Source: Aquificota bacterium (GTDB lineage: Bacteria > Aquificota > Aquificia > Aquificales > Aquificaceae). From it: a stretch of DNA of 10,740 bases. The notes beneath the pieces are model-generated. The model saw only the letters and a program-made list of their open reading frames with translations. It had not been told where the DNA came from and searched no databases. Position numbers and translations under genes: made by a program. Numbering within the stretch: position 1 is the first letter of the stretch; every line of letters starts with the position of its first letter. This document shows, one piece after another, positions 1-6,508 of the stretch. The stretch lies in NCBI GenBank assembly GCA_024280065.1, contig JAJRQX010000108.1, positions 1-10,740 on the forward strand. The letters are read 5' to 3'.

Positions 1-774
1 AAAGCCAGCCTGCCTTATGACGAAGTTCCTGGTTGCCCTCACTAAAGCGTCGTCCTCAATCCTGTTCTTCGGGACACCTGTCACATGGAACTTGTTGTCG
101 GTGAAGTTGGGTCCGTTGTGGCACTGAACGCACCCTGCTTTCCCTACGAAGAGCTTCATACCTTTGATCTGAAGCTCGTCCATAGCGTTCCTTTCTCCCC
201 TCATGTACCTGTCAAAGGGTGAGTCGTTACAGACTATAGTCCTCTCAAAGGCAGCTATGGCCTTGGCCACGTTCTCTACGGTTATTGGGTCCTTCTCACC
301 TGGGAAGGCCTTTCTGAACAGCTCTCTGTATCTGGGTATTGACTTTAACCTCTCCTCAAGGAGGTCGTAGTTCATGTTCATCTCAAAGGGTGAAGCTATT
401 GGCTTTAACGCTTGTTCCTCAAGCGTCTTAACCCTTCCGTCCCAGAACATCATGGTGTTGTAGGCTACGTTCAGGATCGTGGGTGAATGCCTGAAGTGCT
501 TGTTCTCAGGGTAGGCGGGTGACATCACCCTCTTCTTACCCCAGGCGTGGTTAGGGTCGTGGCAGGTTGCACAGGATACGCTACCGTCGCCCGATAGGCG
601 GGGGTCAAAGTAGAGGAGCTTTCCGAGCTCCACCTTCACCGGGGTTGTGGGGTTGTCCTTGGGTTCGGGTGGTCTGTCTGGCAGAGGCTCTATCCTCGGA
701 GCCCTCTTTGAGTCCGCATACCCAACGATGAGGGAGAGAACAACAAGGCTACTTAGGACGGCCTTCCCTTTCAT
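1..774 (-). CDS. MauG / cytochrome c peroxidase-type di-heme protein (3' end beyond window)
   Basis: Reading the minus strand from the ATG at 774 gives 258 codons open to the left edge, so the C-terminus is missing. Residues 1-20 form a Sec signal peptide (Lys-rich start, then a hydrophobic stretch), so the protein should act in the periplasm. Two c-type heme motifs are visible: CATCH at residues 68-72 and CVQCH at 215-219. The context around the first (LGKLLYFDPRLSGDGSVSC) and the segment FWDGR at 110-114 are characteristic of the bacterial di-heme peroxidase/MauG family, which reduces H2O2 or oxidises partner proteins. The axial ligands that separate MauG from true peroxidases lie in the missing part, so the reaction is undecided. 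AGGAGGG at 781-787 is its ribosome-binding site and abuts the stop of the upstream cupredoxin gene 13 nt away, which suggests a shared mRNA and coupled translation. Confidence 0.9.
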   Translation of the reverse strand, partial: MKGKAVLSSLVVLSLIVGYADSKRAPRIEPLPDRPPEPKDNPTTPVKVELGKLLYFDPRLSGDGSVSCATCHDPNHAWGKKRVMSPAYPENKHFRHSPTILNVAYNTMMFWDGRVKTLEEQALKPIASPFEMNMNYDLLEERLKSIPRYRELFRKAFPGEKDPITVENVAKAIAAFERTIVCNDSPFDRYMRGERNAMDELQIKGMKLFVGKAGCVQCHNGPNFTDNKFHVTGVPKNRIEDDALVRATRNFVIRQAGF

Positions 775-787
775 ATCTGTCCCTCCT

Positions 788-1534
788 CTATCTCAGTTCA
801 AAAACGACCTTGGCGGGCCTATCGGGTGACACCTTAACGGTCATCGTCCTCTCTCCCAGACCCTCGTGCCAGACCTTGAGTTTGTATTCACCAGGAGGTA
901 GACCTTCTATCCTGAAGGAGCCTCCGCTGTCAGTTACAGCAAAGTAGGGGTTATCAACCACCACAGCCCAGGCCTTCATCCAGCCGTGTATGTTGCAGGT
1001 GACCTCTACGACCCCGGGTTTGCTCAGGGTCACCCTGTTCACCATACCTTTCTTGGGTTGGGAGAGCTGGAATATGGTCTCAAAGTCCTGGACTCCGTTC
1101 GCCTCGTGCTTGGTAGCGTCGTTGTTCACTATCTCAAGGGTAGACCCTGTCGTGAGGACCACCACCCTGGGCAGGAACTCGCACCTCTCCTGAACCAGCT
1201 TAGCATCCTTCCTGGCCTTCACCTTAAGACCTTCCACAAAGACCACAGCGTTCTTGACACCTCCTTTCTCCGATATCTCGTATACCCTGTCTATCTTGTA
1301 ACCCCTTCCGCAGACCTCCTTGTCCTTGGTTATGAGCTTTCTCCTGTTTTTGAGCTTTCTCTTGCCCACGTAGACCACCTTTCCCTCTATGACTCCCTTT
1401 CCCGTTCCAGCAAAGGCCACCCCTGAAGGAAACTCCTTAACATACCTCACGGAGTAGTGAGTCCCCTCTACCGTACCGAAGGACAGCCCAGCAAGGGTAA
1501 ATACGGATAAGGCCGACAGCTTCAGGCTTTTCAT
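788..1534 (-). CDS. Exported cupredoxin-like protein with C-terminal carboxypeptidase-regulatory-like domain
   Basis: The protein has 248 aa from the ATG at 1534. A longer frame begins at an ATG at 1552, but AAGGAGGGG lies between the two and is ideally placed for the 1534 start, which also begins a clean signal peptide (residues 1-20). The cupredoxin part spans roughly residues 50-195. Candidate copper ligands are H143 (in TKHEANG), C180, H183 and M186 (CNIHGWM). The CxxHxxM spacing is that of amicyanin rather than plastocyanin. Residues about 196-248 (TDSGGSFRIEGLPPGEYKLK) are a transthyretin-like carboxypeptidase-regulatory fold. C75 and C118 could form a disulfide. Such two-domain proteins are often auto-annotated as methylamine utilization protein. 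The likely role is periplasmic electron transfer or copper binding with the downstream di-heme protein as partner, but this is inferred from the shared operon only. Confidence 0.85.
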   Translation of the reverse strand: MKSLKLSALSVFTLAGLSFGTVEGTHYSVRYVKEFPSGVAFAGTGKGVIEGKVVYVGKRKLKNRRKLITKDKEVCGRGYKIDRVYEISEKGGVKNAVVFVEGLKVKARKDAKLVQERCEFLPRVVVLTTGSTLEIVNNDATKHEANGVQDFETIFQLSQPKKGMVNRVTLSKPGVVEVTCNIHGWMKAWAVVVDNPYFAVTDSGGSFRIEGLPPGEYKLKVWHEGLGERTMTVKVSPDRPAKVVFELR

Positions 1535-1572
1535 CCTTCCCCTCCTTCTCATTGCTAACTGTTCCTGTATGG

Positions 1573-1601
1573 ATAGTAAGTTAAATGATAATTATTTGCA
1601 A
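1573..1601 (-). promoter_or_regulatory. Predicted promoter of the cupredoxin/di-heme operon
   Basis: On the minus strand, TTGCAA (1601-1596) and TACTAT (1578-1573) each match the sigma-70 consensus at four of six positions and are separated by 17 nt. Transcription would start near 1566 and leave a leader of about 30 nt that carries the strong ribosome-binding site before the ATG at 1534. Confidence 0.5.
1586..1600. promoter_or_regulatory. Fur-box-like inverted repeat within the cupredoxin promoter
   Basis: TGATAATTATTTGCA matches the 7-1-7 Fur consensus TGATAATnATTATCA at 12 of 14 half-site positions. It occupies the spacer and -35 element of the predicted minus-strand promoter, where a bound repressor would block transcription. 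A second, weaker match (11 of 14) lies at 1649-1663. The region is AT-rich, so chance similarity is quite possible. No regulator gene is present in the window. Confidence 0.3.
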
Positions 1602-1664
1602 TAAGACCTGCTAATGGTCTCCATAAGCCGGAGTTATCAAATCTCATTTAGTATTTATTATCAA

Positions 1665-1692
1665 TTAGATACCGATGGCCCTCTGGTAAAAT
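1665..1692 (+). promoter_or_regulatory. Predicted promoter of pheT (leaderless start)
   Basis: TAAAAT at 1687-1692 is a good -10 element and is preceded by TG at 1684-1685 (extended -10). A weak -35 (TTAGAT, 1665-1670) lies 16 nt upstream. The -10 ends only 7 nt before the pheT ATG at 1700, so transcription should start at or next to the start codon. No Shine-Dalgarno sequence is present, which agrees with a leaderless mRNA. Confidence 0.5.
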
Positions 1693-1699
1693 AACTCCC

Positions 1700-4021
1700 A
1701 TGCGTATCCCCATATCTTGGCTTGAGGAGTTTTTGGAACTCGGAGACATAGACCCCGAGGAGATAGCCGAGGTTCTCTCACTGCGAAGCGTGGAGGCTAC
1801 CCTTGACACCTTCGGTGTTGAACTTGAAGGTGTTTACGCCGGAAAGGTCATCAGTGCTGAACCTCACCCCGAGAGGTCGGATCTCCTTGTCCTGCTGGTG
1901 GACCTGGGACCCAAGGGAAAGGTAAGGCTGGTGACCAAAGACACAGGTATAGCCCAGGGTGTCGTCGTCCTCGTAGCCCCGGCAGGCTCCAAGGTGGGTG
2001 GAAGGACCGTTGATAAGAAGGCCTTCGGAAGTGTAGTCTCGGAGGGGCTGGTACTCTCCCCAGAAGACCTCGGGCTTGACGATGCCTCAGAGGGTGTTCT
2101 GAAGGTTTATGAGGATATAGACCCGGGAACGGACGTCAGAACGCTCCTCGGCTTCGGAGAGCCTATCCTTGAGCTTGACATAACCCCTAACAGGGGTGAC
2201 ATGCTCAGCGTCAGGGGTGTTGCGAGGGACATCAGCGCCCTCCTGGGCCTTCCTAAGAGGAACAGAACCATACCAGACCTCGGCGATTTAGGGGAAATAC
2301 CCATAGAGGTCCTTGACGGGGACTGCCACAGATACAGGGGCGTCGTCTTAGAGGGTCTTCGGGTGGGCGTGTCTCCCATAAGTGTGAGAAGGAAGCTCTG
2401 GCAGGCGGGTTTCAGGACTATAAACAGTGTCGTTGACATAACCAACTACGTTATGGTCCAAGAGGGTCAACCTCTTCATGCCTTTGACCTGGACAAGCTT
2501 GAGGGTGGTATAAAGGTTAGATCGGCCAAAAAAGGGGAAATCATAAGAACTCTTGAGGGAACTGAGGTCACTTTGAGCGAAGAAATACTCGTTATAGCGG
2601 ACGAAAGAAGGCCCGTAGCTGTGGCGGGAGTAATAGGAGGAAAGGAGACTGCGGTGGATATGAACACAAGGTCAGTTCTCTTAGAGTCCGCCTACTTTGA
2701 CCCTAAGAGGGTAAGGAGGTCCTCTAAAAAGCTCGGCATACAGACGGAAAGCTCCTACAGGTTCGAGAGGAACGTGGACAAGGAATGGGTGGATGAAGCT
2801 CAGAACGTGGCGGTTGACCTCATAACCCGCATAGCCGGGGGAAAGGTAGTTGCGGTCAGGGACGTATACCCGAAGAGATACGAGCCCAGAAAGGTCTTTC
2901 TGCAGATGGGTAGGTTCATCAGGTATTCGGGTTCGGAGTTCAGAGCGGAGGAGGTAAGCAGGATACTCACAGCCCTTGAGATACCCCACGAGGTGAAGAG
3001 GTGCGGTGTTGAGGTGATCGTCCCCTCCCACAGAGCATTTGATTTAGAGAGGGACGTGGACATCATAGAGGAGATAATGAGGGTGAAGGGATACGAGAGC
3101 TTTCCCTCAGAAGAGCTTAAGCTACCCTCAAGGGCTGACTTTAAGGAAGAACCCGCTGATCTCGTAGCGGACTACCTCAGGGCGAGGGGATTATCCGAGG
3201 TTATAAACATATCCTACGAGGAGGAGGAGCTGTACAGGACACTTGGCCTCTCTCTCCCCGAGGTTGAGATAGTAAACCCTCTCGTCCCCTCCCAGAGGTT
3301 CCTAAGGTCAAGCCTCATACCCTCCCTGGTCAGGACTGCCGTATACAACGACAGCCACTACAACTATGACGTGGCCATCTTTGAGGTAGGGAGGGTTTTC
3401 CGCAGGGATGGAGAGGAGCTGAGGGTAGGGATACTGCTCAAAGGCACTGCATCCACCTTCCCAGAAAGGGAGTATGACCACAGGGACCTTATGACCCTGG
3501 TTCAGGGGATAGCAAGGGTTTTGGGATCCGAGGTGGTCACGGAGATGTCGGACCTCCCCTTCCTCCACCCTCACGTTCAGGCCAAGGTTCTGAAAGGGTC
3601 GGAGGAGGTCGGTTTCCTCGGGAGACTCCACCCGTCGGTGGAGAGGGATCTCGGCCTCAGGGGAAAGGTCTTCCTCGCCGAGCTATCCGTGGACAAGCTG
3701 TGGGTAGAAACGAGAACCTACGTTTATGAAGAGCCTGCTAAGTTCCCACCTGTGATCAGAGACCTCTCCTTACTTGTGGACAAAAACCTTTCTGTGGGTA
3801 AATTATTAAATGAGATCCGATCTCATATGGGTGGCATGGTGGAAGAGGTTAAGGTTTTTGACGTGTATACAGGTGAGAAGGTAGGGGAAGGCAAGAAGAG
3901 TGTAGGTGTGAGGATAGTGTTCAGGAGCAGGGAACGGAGTCTTTCCAGCGATGAGATCGGCTCCGTGGTAGAGGACCTCGTCTGTAGGTTGAGAGAACGG
4001 TTCGGGGTGGAGTTCAGATAA
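1700..4021 (+). CDS. pheT: Phenylalanine--tRNA ligase beta subunit
   Basis: PheT pairs with PheS in a cytoplasmic (alpha-beta)2 enzyme that charges tRNA-Phe with phenylalanine at the cost of ATP. At 773 aa it has the usual bacterial length and all domains in order. These are an N-terminal segment, an EMAP/OB tRNA-binding domain (about 40-150), the B1/B3/B4 region (about 155-375, with PNRGD at 163-167 and VVDITNYV at 244-251), the B5 domain (about 395-470, with acidic residues D453 and E457/E458), a catalytic-like core (about 475-675) and a C-terminal ferredoxin-fold anticodon-binding domain (681-773, beginning KFPPVIRDLS). The B3/B4 region normally edits mischarged Tyr-tRNA. pheS is not adjacent, because the upstream gene diverges, so the two subunits must be coordinated from separate loci, as in Aquifex. 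The start at 1700 lacks a Shine-Dalgarno sequence but sits just after a -10 element. Confidence 0.97.
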   Translation: MRIPISWLEEFLELGDIDPEEIAEVLSLRSVEATLDTFGVELEGVYAGKVISAEPHPERSDLLVLLVDLGPKGKVRLVTKDTGIAQGVVVLVAPAGSKVGGRTVDKKAFGSVVSEGLVLSPEDLGLDDASEGVLKVYEDIDPGTDVRTLLGFGEPILELDITPNRGDMLSVRGVARDISALLGLPKRNRTIPDLGDLGEIPIEVLDGDCHRYRGVVLEGLRVGVSPISVRRKLWQAGFRTINSVVDITNYVMVQEGQPLHAFDLDKLEGGIKVRSAKKGEIIRTLEGTEVTLSEEILVIADERRPVAVAGVIGGKETAVDMNTRSVLLESAYFDPKRVRRSSKKLGIQTESSYRFERNVDKEWVDEAQNVAVDLITRIAGGKVVAVRDVYPKRYEPRKVFLQMGRFIRYSGSEFRAEEVSRILTALEIPHEVKRCGVEVIVPSHRAFDLERDVDIIEEIMRVKGYESFPSEELKLPSRADFKEEPADLVADYLRARGLSEVINISYEEEELYRTLGLSLPEVEIVNPLVPSQRFLRSSLIPSLVRTAVYNDSHYNYDVAIFEVGRVFRRDGEELRVGILLKGTASTFPEREYDHRDLMTLVQGIARVLGSEVVTEMSDLPFLHPHVQAKVLKGSEEVGFLGRLHPSVERDLGLRGKVFLAELSVDKLWVETRTYVYEEPAKFPPVIRDLSLLVDKNLSVGKLLNEIRSHMGGMVEEVKVFDVYTGEKVGEGKKSVGVRIVFRSRERSLSSDEIGSVVEDLVCRLRERFGVEFR

Positions 4022-4022
4022 A

Positions 4023-4184
4023 GCTCCTGCCCCGCGCGTGGTCCGGAGCATACTGACGGGGCCTACAGGTTGAGGTAAAGGGAACCCGGCTTCGGGGAAG
4101 TCCCTTTGGGACTCTCCGAGAGGGTACCCACCTTAAAGATAGAGGCCCACCGGTATCTCCGAGGATCACGGCGGGGCGGGTGGC
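4023..4184 (+). ncRNA. ssrS: 6S RNA
   Basis: The segment folds by eye into one long rod about 162 nt in length. The closing stem pairs 4023-4048 with 4157-4184, with only small bulges at G4036, U4181 and A4162-G4163. It opens into a bubble (4049-4058 opposite 4149-4156). The rod continues with GGGCCT/AGGCCC (4059-4064/4143-4148), AGGT/ACCT (4073-4076/4130-4133), GGGAACCC/GGGTACCC (4080-4087/4122-4129), TTCGGGG/CTCCGAG (4091-4097/4114-4120) and a tip AGTCCC-UUU-GGGACT (4099-4113). A closing stem, central bubble and apical rod are the 6S hallmark. The RNA mimics an open promoter, holds housekeeping RNA polymerase holoenzyme and serves as template for short pRNAs. It lies directly upstream of 5-formyltetrahydrofolate cyclo-ligase, the classic ssrS neighbour in proteobacteria. 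It begins one base after the pheT stop, so it may be processed from the pheT transcript. The ends are those of the helix and are not mapped. Confidence 0.82.
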
Positions 4185-4201
4185 CTACCCTCTTGCCTTC
4201 C

Positions 4202-4220
4202 CCTCCTGGTGAGCAGGAGG
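4202..4220 (+). promoter_or_regulatory. Hairpin covering the cyclo-ligase ribosome-binding site
   Basis: CCTCCTG (4202-4208) pairs perfectly with CAGGAGG (4214-4220) around a 5-nt loop. The 3' arm contains AGGAGG, the Shine-Dalgarno sequence for the TTG start at 4229. When folded, the hairpin would hide the ribosome-binding site. No U-run follows, so it does not look like an intrinsic terminator. Confidence 0.4.
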
Positions 4221-4228
4221 TGGAAGCC

Positions 4229-4801
4229 TTGATCGCCACTAAGGAGGTCTTAAGGAGAAGGATACTAAAGCTGAGGATAGATCAGGACCCTGAGGAGAAA
4301 GAGATAAAGGACAGGGCGATAAGGGAGAGACTCTCGGGTCTGCCCGAGTTCAGGAGGGCAAAAACCATCCTTATGTTTTACCCGATAAAGGGCGAGCCGG
4401 ACCTGAGGCCTCTGTTCCGCGAGATACTCTCCCTCGGCAAAGTTCTTGTCCTCCCAAGGGTCTGGGGAGACGATCTCAGGCTTTTTAAGGTCTCTGATCC
4501 TGAAAAGCTCCGCAGAGGCTCCTTCGGTGTGATGGAACCGGAAGGAGGGATAGAGGTAAGACCCGAAGAACTTGACCTCGCCGTTGTTCCCGGTATCGTC
4601 TTTGACCGCAGAGGTTTCAGGCTCGGTTTCGGAAAGGGTTTCTACGATAGATTGCTCAGGAAGGTCCATGCTCCCAAAGTAGGGGTAGCCTACTCCTTCC
4701 AAGTAATACAGGAGGTCCCGAGGGACAGCTGGGACGTTCCCCTGGACCTTATAGTCACCGAAAAGGAACTGATAAGGAGGTCGGAGAGATGGAACTGCTG
4801 A
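4229..4801 (+). CDS. fau: 5-formyltetrahydrofolate cyclo-ligase
   Basis: This cytoplasmic enzyme (also called MTHFS or YgfA) uses ATP to convert 5-formyl-THF to 5,10-methenyl-THF and returns a storage folate to one-carbon metabolism. The chosen start is TTG at 4229, preceded by AGGAGG at 4215-4220 with 8 nt spacing. This gives 190 aa, normal for the family. An upstream in-frame ATG at 4106 would begin inside the 6S RNA and add 41 unconserved residues. Family motifs are the basic N-terminus KEVLRRRILKLR, MFYPIKGEPDL (49-59), FGVMEPEG (99-106) and the nucleotide-binding signature around RLGFGKGFYDR (131-141). It follows 6S RNA, a linkage known from proteobacteria, and its 3' end overlaps rny by 13 nt. 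Translation may be tuned by the hairpin over its ribosome-binding site. Confidence 0.93.
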   Translation: MIATKEVLRRRILKLRIDQDPEEKEIKDRAIRERLSGLPEFRRAKTILMFYPIKGEPDLRPLFREILSLGKVLVLPRVWGDDLRLFKVSDPEKLRRGSFGVMEPEGGIEVRPEELDLAVVPGIVFDRRGFRLGFGKGFYDRLLRKVHAPKVGVAYSFQVIQEVPRDSWDVPLDLIVTEKELIRRSERWNC

Positions 4802-6399
4802 TGCTTGTAGCGATAGCGGGAGGTGTTGTCGCAGGCTTTGTCGTAGCCTTTCTGATACTCAGGGGAGCTCAGACAATAAAAAGAGAAGATATTGACCGTA
4901 AAGCTGAAGAGATATTAAGGGAAGCAAAGCAAAGGGCTGAGAGCATACTCAGGGAGGCGGAGGGCAAGGCAGAATCCCTGATAGAGTCCGCGAGGGAGGA
5001 GGCCCGGAGGATCAAGGAGGATCTTGAGGAGAGGAGGAGGGAGGTAAAGGAGCTTGAGGAGCTTGTCCACTCCAAGGAGAAACAGCTGGACAGGAAGTGG
5101 GAGATCATAGAAAAAAGGGAAGAGGAGATACTCAGAAGGGAGAGGGAGATAAGGGACATGCAGAGGCAGGTTGAGGCGAAGGAGAAAGAGATCCTTGATC
5201 TTGAGAGGAAACTCAAGGAAAAAGAAGAGGAGATAGAGAGGCTCAGGGAGAAGGAGCTTCAGGAGCTACAGAGGATAGCGGGCCTCACCGTTGAAGAGGC
5301 AAAGGAGGAGCTACTCCGGAAAGTTGAGGAGGAGGTGAGGGTAGAAGCGGTCAAGCTGATGAGGAGGATCGAGGAAGAGGCGAGGGAGAAGGCTGAGTTT
5401 GAGGCCAAAAGGATAATAACCACCGCGGTCCAGAGACTCTCTCCCCAGATAGCGATAAACTACACGACGACCTCGGTTGAACTTCCGAGCAACGAGTTTA
5501 AGGGCAGGATAATAGGCAGGGAGGGAAGGAACATAAGGACCTTTGAGATCCTGACGGGCGTTGATCTGATCATAGACGACACCCCCGATGTGGTCACCAT
5601 ATCCTCCTTTGACCCCTTAAGACGTGAGATAGCTAAGGAGGCCCTTGAGAGGCTTATACAGGACGGCAGGATACACCCGGCACGTATAGAGGAGGTGGTT
5701 GATGAGGTGAAGAGGGAGATGGACGAGAAGATAAGGAAGATGGGAGAGGAAACCGTCTTTGAGCTCGGGCTCCACGACATAAACCCAGGCCTCTACTACT
5801 ACATAGGAAAGCTTTACTTCAGGACAAGTTACTCCCAGAACGTCCTGCTTCACTCAAAGGAGGTAGCATACTTAGCCGGCATGATGGCTGAGGAGCTCGG
5901 CCTTGACGCAAAGTTGGCAAGAAGAGCAGGCCTCCTTCACGACATAGGGAAGGCCATATCCCACGAGCTCGGAGGTTCCCACACAGACATAGGTGTTGAG
6001 CTATGCAAGAAATACGGAGAGCCAGACGCGGTGATAAACGCCATAAAGGCCCATCACGAAGAAGAACCTGTGAGATACCCCGAGGTTGCCTTAGTGTGTG
6101 CTGCGGATGCCCTATCTGCTGCCAGACCGGGAGCGAGGAGGGAGACCCTGGAGGTCTATCTGAAACGTCTTGAGAAGCTGGAGGAGATAGTGAAGTCCTT
6201 CAGAGGTGTGGCCAACGCCTACGCGGTCCAAGCGGGAAGAGAGGTAAGGGTTATCGTGGATCCGGAGGAGATATCCGACGAGGATGCCTACATGCTCTCC
6301 AAGGAGATAGCCAGGAAGATAGAGGAGGAGATGGACTACCCTGGACAGATAAAGGTGGTGGTGATCAGGGAGCTGAGACACGTGGAGTATGCTAAATAA
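4789..6399 (+). CDS. rny: Ribonuclease Y (membrane-anchored endoribonuclease)
   Basis: RNase Y starts bulk mRNA decay and processing by internal cleavage at the inner face of the membrane. The 536 aa show the full family layout. There is one membrane helix (about 3-24) and a very long charged coiled coil (about 33-205). A KH RNA-binding domain follows (about 210-300, GRIIGREGRN at 239-248). The HD domain (about 345-440) has LLH355, the HD pair H384-D385 and HHEE at 422-425 as metal and catalytic residues. SARPGARRE (443-451) is a strongly conserved family motif. The ATG at 4789 is supported by AAGGAGGT at 4774-4781 inside the end of the cyclo-ligase gene, so the two are translationally coupled. 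The tRNA-Leu gene starts 11 nt after the stop codon, and ymdB, the usual rny neighbour, follows it. Confidence 0.97.
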   Translation: MELLMLVAIAGGVVAGFVVAFLILRGAQTIKREDIDRKAEEILREAKQRAESILREAEGKAESLIESAREEARRIKEDLEERRREVKELEELVHSKEKQLDRKWEIIEKREEEILRREREIRDMQRQVEAKEKEILDLERKLKEKEEEIERLREKELQELQRIAGLTVEEAKEELLRKVEEEVRVEAVKLMRRIEEEAREKAEFEAKRIITTAVQRLSPQIAINYTTTSVELPSNEFKGRIIGREGRNIRTFEILTGVDLIIDDTPDVVTISSFDPLRREIAKEALERLIQDGRIHPARIEEVVDEVKREMDEKIRKMGEETVFELGLHDINPGLYYYIGKLYFRTSYSQNVLLHSKEVAYLAGMMAEELGLDAKLARRAGLLHDIGKAISHELGGSHTDIGVELCKKYGEPDAVINAIKAHHEEEPVRYPEVALVCAADALSAARPGARRETLEVYLKRLEKLEEIVKSFRGVANAYAVQAGREVRVIVDPEEISDEDAYMLSKEIARKIEEEMDYPGQIKVVVIRELRHVEYAK

Positions 6400-6410
6400 T
6401 ATTTAATAGA

Positions 6411-6497
6411 GCGGGTGTGGCGGAACTGGCAGACGCGCCGGACTCAGGATCCGGTGCCCGCAAGGGCGTGAGGGTTCGACTCCCTCCACCCGCACCA
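6411..6497 (+). tRNA. tRNA-Leu (anticodon CAG)
   Basis: This is an 87-nt class II tRNA. The acceptor GCGGGTG (6411-6417) pairs with CACCCGC (6487-6493), followed by discriminator A6494 and an encoded CCA (6495-6497). The anticodon stem CCGGA/TCCGG encloses the loop CTCAGGA, whose anticodon CAG reads CUG leucine codons. A long variable arm (GCCC-gcaa-GGGC) and the T arm GAGGG-TTCGACT-CCCTC are complete. It starts 11 nt after the rny stop and ends 11 nt before ymdB. The AT-rich segment 6393-6410 could hold a weak promoter but gives no convincing -35. Co-transcription with rny followed by tRNA processing is the simpler reading. Aquifex matures tRNA 5' ends with a small protein-only RNase P (HARP), which may apply here. 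Confidence 0.98.
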
Positions 6498-6508
6498 AAC
6501 ACAAAAAA

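Noticed and set aside
986..1426. 146-codon plus-strand open frame opposite the cupredoxin gene
   Set aside because: It is antisense to a well-supported minus-strand gene with recognisable motifs. Its own translation has no family features, and no ribosome-binding site precedes it.
1535..1552. ATG at 1552 as start of the cupredoxin protein
   Set aside because: The strong AAGGAGGGG lies downstream of it and fits the ATG at 1534. The extra residues (MRRRGR) are simply the ribosome-binding site read as codons.
4106..4228. N-terminal extension of the cyclo-ligase from the ATG at 4106
   Set aside because: The ATG lies in the tip loop of the 6S RNA. The extra 41 residues do not resemble the family, and a strong Shine-Dalgarno sequence precedes TTG at 4229.
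5033..5260. Purine-rich GAGGAGG-type repetitive stretch inside rny
   Set aside because: It is explained by Glu/Lys/Arg codons of the RNase Y coiled coil and is not a DNA repeat or CRISPR array.
6411..6497. tRNA-Leu as an integration site for a mobile element
   Set aside because: No integrase, no repeated tRNA 3' fragment and no change in gene style are seen. Both flanks are core genes of the same operon-like run.
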